Shown one piece after another: positions 59,972-64,000 of a stretch of DNA of 64,000 nt. The DNA is from Streptomyces griseoruber (GTDB lineage: Bacteria > Actinomycetota > Actinomycetes > Streptomycetales > Streptomycetaceae): assembly GCF_001514205.1 (NCBI RefSeq), contig NZ_KQ948767.1:124001-188000 (forward strand). The letters are read 5' to 3'. How positions within the stretch are numbered: the stretch's first letter is position 1; the number at the start of each line of letters is the position of its first letter. A model generated the notes under the pieces. The model ran no database searches, was not told the origin of the DNA, and saw only the letters and a list, made by a program, of their open reading frames with translations. The translations under genes and the position numbers were made by a program.

Positions 59972-61741
59972 ATGTCGTACCTGAGCCACCGTCACCGTTT
60001 CAGAGCCCCTCTCGGCCGCGTCGGCGCCACCGCCGTGGCCACCGCCCTGGCCGCCACCGCCGTCGTCGTGACCGGCGCGTCCGCCCAGGCCACCCCCACC
60101 TCGGCCACCACTTTGGTCGTCAACGCCGCGCAGAACCTGCGGTCCGTCACCCACGTCGGCACGGGCAGCCTCTACGGTCTGGCGAACACGAGCACCCCCG
60201 CCGACAGCCTCGTGCAGCCCCTGAAGCCGAACACCTTCGTCCAGATGGCGCCGGGCGGCAGCCAGGTGCCCAACGGCGAGCCCGCTCCCGCGGGCGACTC
60301 CCTCGTCGTCGCCGCCAAGGCCGCCGCCGCGGGCGCCAAGGTCGTCGTGCGGATGCCGGACTGGTACCCGGACTTCCCCTACCAGTGGGTGAGCTGGAGC
60401 GACTGGCTGTCCGCGGTCGACCAGCAGGTCGCCGCCGTGAAGTCCTCCAGCGCCACGAACATCAGCGCCTACGCCCTGTGGAACGAGCCCGACTGGACCT
60501 GGGACACCACCAACGCCGGTGCCTTCAACGCGGGTTGGGCGCGTACGTTCAAGGAGGTGCGCACCAAGGACACCACGACGCCTATCCAGGGGCCGAGTTA
60601 CTCGGTCTGGAACCAGTCCTGGATGAGCTCGTTCCTCACCGACGCCAAGGCGAGCGGAACCGTCCCCGACGTCATCGCCTGGCACGAGCTGGAGGGCAGC
60701 CAGAACATCGCCGCCCACGTGTCGGCGTACCGCGCGCTGGAGACGAGCCTGGGCATCAGCCCGCGCCCGATCGACATCGAGGAGTACGGCACGCCCGCCG
60801 AGATGGGCAACTCGGGCGCCCTCATCGGCTACGCGGCCAAGTTCGAGCGGGCGGGCATCCGGGACGCCGAGCTCGCCTTCTGGAACCACTACGGCACCCT
60901 CGGCGACACCCTCACCGACACCGGCGGCTCGCCCAACGGTTCCTACTGGACGTACAAGTGGTACGGCGACATGTCCGGGAACATGCTCACCACCACGCCT
61001 CCCGCGCAGACCGGCATCGACGGCCTGGCCTCCCTCAACGGCGCCGGCAACCAGATCAGCGTCATCGCCGGCGGCTGCACCGGCTCCTGCGCCGTCACGG
61101 TCAACGGCCTGAACTCCCTGTCGGCCTTCGGCAGCACGGTCCACGTCAAGCTGGAGTACTCGCCCAGCACCGGCCGCACCACCGCTTCCCCCGGGCCGAT
61201 CACCCTCTCCGACACCGACTACACGGTCTCCGGCGGCTCCATCACCGTGCCGGTCACGATGAACGCGTCCGACGGCTACCACCTGGTGATCACCCCCAGC
61301 GGCAGCTCCACCACGCTGGCCGGCCGCTACCAGATCACCAACAAGAACAGCGGACTCGCCCTCGACACCGTGAACGCGGGCACCGCCCAGGGCACCTCGG
61401 TCGTCCAGGCCACCTCCACCACCGGCGCCGACCAGAACTGGACCCTGGTCGCCGCGGGATCGGGCCTGTACAAGATCGTCAACCAGAAGAGCGGACTGCT
61501 GCTGGGCATCAACAACATGAGCACCACCAATGGCGGCACCGCCCTGATCTGGGGCGACAACGGCACCGCCGACCACCTCTGGCAGGCCATACCGGCCCGT
61601 GACGGCTACTACAAGATCGCCAACTACAACAGCGGTCTGCTGCTGGGCGTCGACAGCATGAGCACTTCGTCGGGAGCCCAGGTCCTGCAGTGGTCCGACA
61701 ACGGAACCGCCGACCACCTGTGGAAGCTCACCTCTCGCTGA
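59972..61741 (+). CDS. Secreted clan GH-A glycosidase with ricin-type lectin domain
   Basis: The 589-residue protein has a signal peptide (RVGATAVATALAATAVVV, cleavage near ASAQA), a TIM-barrel catalytic domain with Glu172 in YALWNEPDW (acid/base) and the nucleophile candidates Glu270/Glu271 in IDIEEYGTP, a beta-sandwich linker, and a C-terminal RICIN/CBM13 domain (repeats such as GLYKIVNQKSGLLLGINNMS). The exact GH family is uncertain; a GH39-like group is my best guess. ATG 59972 follows AGGAGAG. It sits beside arabinose and sugar permease relics, which suggests a hemicellulose or arabinan substrate. Confidence 0.8.
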   Translation: MSYLSHRHRFRAPLGRVGATAVATALAATAVVVTGASAQATPTSATTLVVNAAQNLRSVTHVGTGSLYGLANTSTPADSLVQPLKPNTFVQMAPGGSQVPNGEPAPAGDSLVVAAKAAAAGAKVVVRMPDWYPDFPYQWVSWSDWLSAVDQQVAAVKSSSATNISAYALWNEPDWTWDTTNAGAFNAGWARTFKEVRTKDTTTPIQGPSYSVWNQSWMSSFLTDAKASGTVPDVIAWHELEGSQNIAAHVSAYRALETSLGISPRPIDIEEYGTPAEMGNSGALIGYAAKFERAGIRDAELAFWNHYGTLGDTLTDTGGSPNGSYWTYKWYGDMSGNMLTTTPPAQTGIDGLASLNGAGNQISVIAGGCTGSCAVTVNGLNSLSAFGSTVHVKLEYSPSTGRTTASPGPITLSDTDYTVSGGSITVPVTMNASDGYHLVITPSGSSTTLAGRYQITNKNSGLALDTVNAGTAQGTSVVQATSTTGADQNWTLVAAGSGLYKIVNQKSGLLLGINNMSTTNGGTALIWGDNGTADHLWQAIPARDGYYKIANYNSGLLLGVDSMSTSSGAQVLQWSDNGTADHLWKLTSR

Positions 61742-61753
61742 GGCAACACCACC

Positions 61754-61789
61754 GGTCCCGCGCCTGCCACCAACGGCGGGCGCGGGGCC
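61754..61789 (+). terminator. Hairpin after the glycosidase gene
   Basis: GGTCCCGCGCC and GGCGCGGGGCC pair with one G-T over 11 positions around a 14-base loop, 12 bases after the stop. Confidence 0.65.
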
Positions 61790-62154
61790 GCCATCGCGCC
61801 AGGAAGGCTCCGCTGTGTGACTGCGCCCCGGTGCCGGCACACGCACGATGAGTGCGGCGGAGAAGGGGTTCGCGCACCAGCAGCGCCGACGCCGCACGCG
61901 GCAGTGCGGCACCGAGGACGGCAGGCCGTCGCATGCCTCCGGACGGTGAGTGGACCGTGCGGCCGGCGGCGGCCTGCCAAAGGTGGGGCTGTGTCAGGTA
62001 GAGCCCGACCGGGCAGGCGCCGGACCGCACCGCCCTTGTGCGGAGGCACCGGGCTGAGGGCCCGCCCGCAGTTCGTTCGCCGGCCTGGAGGGAATGCCCG
62101 CATACAGGCGTTCGAACTGTTTCACTGGGTGTCCGGGTGGGGGAGGCGCAGGGG
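61790..62154. other. No recognised gene upstream of the WD40 gene
   Basis: One frame on the minus strand has a slightly acyltransferase-like text (CPVGLYLTQPHLWQAAAGRT), but it is too weak to call. The upstream part has normal GC and no obvious promoter. Confidence 0.4.
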
Positions 62155-63822
62155 ATGAGAACACGGTGGGGCCGGCGTCGGCTCGATCGCCGGCTCAGGG
62201 AGCACTGGGAGCAGGTAACAGGCCACAAGGACTGGGGCGATGACCCCCTCGGCAGGGCACTGGAGGATCTGGGGCTCAGTTGCTCGGATTCCCTCGACGC
62301 CCGGCGTCTGGCGGCTGTCCCTCCCGGCGTCGAACTGGACATGACCGAGGTCAAAGAGATCTGGGTCGATGTGGACTCCGGACTGAAGCGCCACGTCCAC
62401 CGCACTCTGTTCCTGCTTGAGGACTTCGAGCGCGTGGGTCTTGTGCACGCCGCCAAGGCCGACGACGGCAGGTGGCGGCTGACGGTCCCGGAGGCCCTGC
62501 ACGAGCGCCTGAGGTCGCGCTGGTCGGCGGACGAGGCGGCCGACTGGCACGGACGGCTCGTGGACAACGCCCTCGCACTGCTGAAACCCGGTGACCCCTG
62601 GTCGGCTCTGCCCGCCGGCGCCGGGTACTGGTGGCGGCATCTGGTGTGGCACATGCAGTACTGCGACCCGGCTCAGGCCGCCCGACTCGTGACGTTCCCA
62701 GGTTGGCAGATCGCCAAGATCCAGCGGCTCGGCGCGCAGGGCCTGCTGGCCGATCTGGCCCTGGTCGACTCCCCGGAGTCCAGGGCCACCGCTTCGGTGA
62801 TCCACGAGGTCATGAACGGGGAGGAGCACGGCTCCCGGCTGGATCCTGGGAAGCAGGCCGAGTTGCTGCAGGCCCTGGGCCATATGCCGCTCCCGCGAGC
62901 CCATGCTGACCACCACGGAGAACCGGAGCGGCCCACCGTCGCCGGGCAGTTCGTGGTCCAGCCGCAGTCGGCGGTCCGTGCCGTACTGCAGTTGCCTCGG
63001 CTCACCTTCGACTTCGCTCTGGCGCCGGACGCCACATGGCTGGTGGCGGTCGGAAACGACCGGCTCGTCCATGTGTACGACCTGGAAACCCAGGCCCTGC
63101 GAAGGACGATCCGAGGCCCGTCCGACATGCTCCGACACTGCGCCGTCGCTCCGGACGGCACATTCATCATGACCAGAGCGGTGGGTGAGAAGGCCCAGGC
63201 CTGGGACGCGGTCAGCGGCGAGGAGATGCTCCCCTTCAAGGTCGGCGCCGTGGGTGAGTCCGTGTACGGTCCCGACGGTATGTGGGTTGCCTACAACACC
63301 TCGACCGGCAGCTTCGTCTACCCGCTCACCAACGAACGCCGGGGAACGAAGCCCACAACGAAGGGGATGTCGCAGCTGGCGCTCGCCGCCGACGGAGCAA
63401 CCCTGGCTGCCTGCGGCCGCGGGGGTCAGATCCTGCTCTGGGACCCGCGCTCCGGCCGACTGCTCGCGGAGCTGCCCCGCCAGCCGCACGAGATCCACCG
63501 GCTCGGTCTGGCCCCGGACGGTTCGTGGATCGCCATCGGCGACCTGTACCGCCTCCGGGTCCTGGAACTGCCCGGCCTTCGTGAGCGCTTCACGCTGGAA
63601 CAGACGCGTACACGTTTCGCCACCACCGAGGACTGGCTGGCCGTGCCTGACGCCCGACGCGTGCAGATCCGGTCGACCCGCACCGGCGAACTCCTGAACA
63701 CCCTCGAGGCCCACACGGACGATGTACGCGACTGCCGCATGTCACCCGACCGGAAACACCTGATGACCAAGGATCGTGGCGACACACTCATCGTGTGGGA
63801 CGCGGCCGCCATCGTCCCCTGA
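62155..63822 (+). CDS. WD40-repeat protein, like the C-terminal half of an NB-ARC protein
   Basis: The 555-residue protein opens with a helical region (DWHGRLVDNALALLKPGDPW, GYWWRHLVWHMQYCDPAQAA) that matches the APAF-1-like helices behind NB-ARC ATPase domains, followed by about six WD40 repeats (LAPDATWLVAVGNDRLVHVY, LAADGATLAACGRGGQILLW, MSPDRKHLMTKDRGDTLIVW). No NB-ARC or TIR domain is present, so it is either a truncated STAND ATPase or a stand-alone scaffold. ATG at 62155 follows GGGAGGCGCAGGGG. Confidence 0.8.
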   Translation: MRTRWGRRRLDRRLREHWEQVTGHKDWGDDPLGRALEDLGLSCSDSLDARRLAAVPPGVELDMTEVKEIWVDVDSGLKRHVHRTLFLLEDFERVGLVHAAKADDGRWRLTVPEALHERLRSRWSADEAADWHGRLVDNALALLKPGDPWSALPAGAGYWWRHLVWHMQYCDPAQAARLVTFPGWQIAKIQRLGAQGLLADLALVDSPESRATASVIHEVMNGEEHGSRLDPGKQAELLQALGHMPLPRAHADHHGEPERPTVAGQFVVQPQSAVRAVLQLPRLTFDFALAPDATWLVAVGNDRLVHVYDLETQALRRTIRGPSDMLRHCAVAPDGTFIMTRAVGEKAQAWDAVSGEEMLPFKVGAVGESVYGPDGMWVAYNTSTGSFVYPLTNERRGTKPTTKGMSQLALAADGATLAACGRGGQILLWDPRSGRLLAELPRQPHEIHRLGLAPDGSWIAIGDLYRLRVLELPGLRERFTLEQTRTRFATTEDWLAVPDARRVQIRSTRTGELLNTLEAHTDDVRDCRMSPDRKHLMTKDRGDTLIVWDAAAIVP

Positions 63823-63929
63823 CGCCGCGCCTGCCGTACTCCCGGGAAACGCGCGCAGGCAACTGCTGGAAGAGCGGTCCCGGGACGTTGCTGTGGCCGT
63901 CACCGGCGGGTGGGGAGCCGAGCGCTTCA

Positions 63930-64000
63930 CGTTGTTGCCCGCGCTTCGTGAAGATGGCCGTGGCCCGCTCGAGGATCTCCGCGTCCCCTCCGCAGCCGGC
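63930..64000 (-). pseudogene. Possible TetR N-terminal fragment at the window edge
   Basis: The minus strand reads AEILERATAIFTKRG, which looks like helix 1 of a TetR DNA-binding domain, and then loses similarity (QQREALGSPP). The rest lies beyond the window or is broken. This is a weak call. Confidence 0.3.

Noticed and set aside
61728-62654. Acyltransferase-like text on the minus strand
   Set aside because: Only a few residues are suggestive and most of the frame is antisense to the WD40 gene.

Overview
The window is very GC-rich, uses GTG starts freely, has many 4-nt stop/start overlaps and carries rare TTA codons in a few accessory genes. Together with its gene families (SARP, PknB-type kinase, SigK/RskA, SpoIIE-type phosphatase, NACHT and NB-ARC remnants, DUF397-era style regulators) this points to a Streptomyces or close relative, probably a chromosome arm or other accessory region. 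No rRNA, tRNA or CRISPR array was seen. All assignments come from reading the translated sequence; no database search was run.

Left part (1-10 kb): a partial MFS exporter, two decayed regulators (a frameshifted SARP and a truncated Ser/Thr kinase), an intact GAF/SpoIIE phosphatase/anti-sigma-kinase fusion, a secreted DUF4331 protein, a staphylococcal-nuclease-like protein, a NACHT-protein remnant and an erythromycin-esterase-family enzyme. 10-15.4 kb: two adjacent DUF4139 proteins and a SigK-like ECF sigma factor with its RskA-like anti-sigma factor, ending in a strong terminator. 15.4-21 kb: six minus-strand genes all joined by 4-nt overlaps (FAD oxidoreductase, DUF1365, CFA-type methyltransferase, unknown, DUF1295, alpha/beta hydrolase), which look like a lipid-modification operon.

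21.3-34.6 kb: a conflict/defence-like island. A TPR protein, a second large TPR protein, a CHAT protease and a four-TM membrane protein converge with a coupled operon of a CpXC-TPR-CHAT protein, a second CHAT protease and a ComEC-like metallo-beta-lactamase. Two of its genes contain an in-frame TTA codon, suggesting bldA control. 34.8-39.6 kb: a FUSC membrane protein (TTA at codon 4) divergent from a MarR regulator, an alpha-amylase-family enzyme and an XRE regulator.

40.1-48.1 kb: a compact, translationally coupled nine-gene type II polyketide operon: ACP, ketoreductase, MaoC-like dehydratase, variant SDR, CLF-like protein, KS, serine hydrolase, PPTase and malonyltransferase. It has no aromatase or cyclase, so a reduced or polyene-type chain is more likely than an aromatic product.

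48.3-53.6 kb: TetR/SDR with clear operators, an LLM flavin oxidoreductase, a MerR/MBL pair sharing a perfect palindrome, and a DUF6000 protein. 53.6-64 kb: a lower-GC, decayed stretch with a truncated DUF4132 protein, an IS481 relic, a DEAD-box helicase whose ribosome binding site lies in a 9-bp hairpin, fragments of araA and of a scrambled sugar permease, a secreted lectin-bearing glycosidase, an NB-ARC-less WD40 protein and a probable TetR fragment at the edge.
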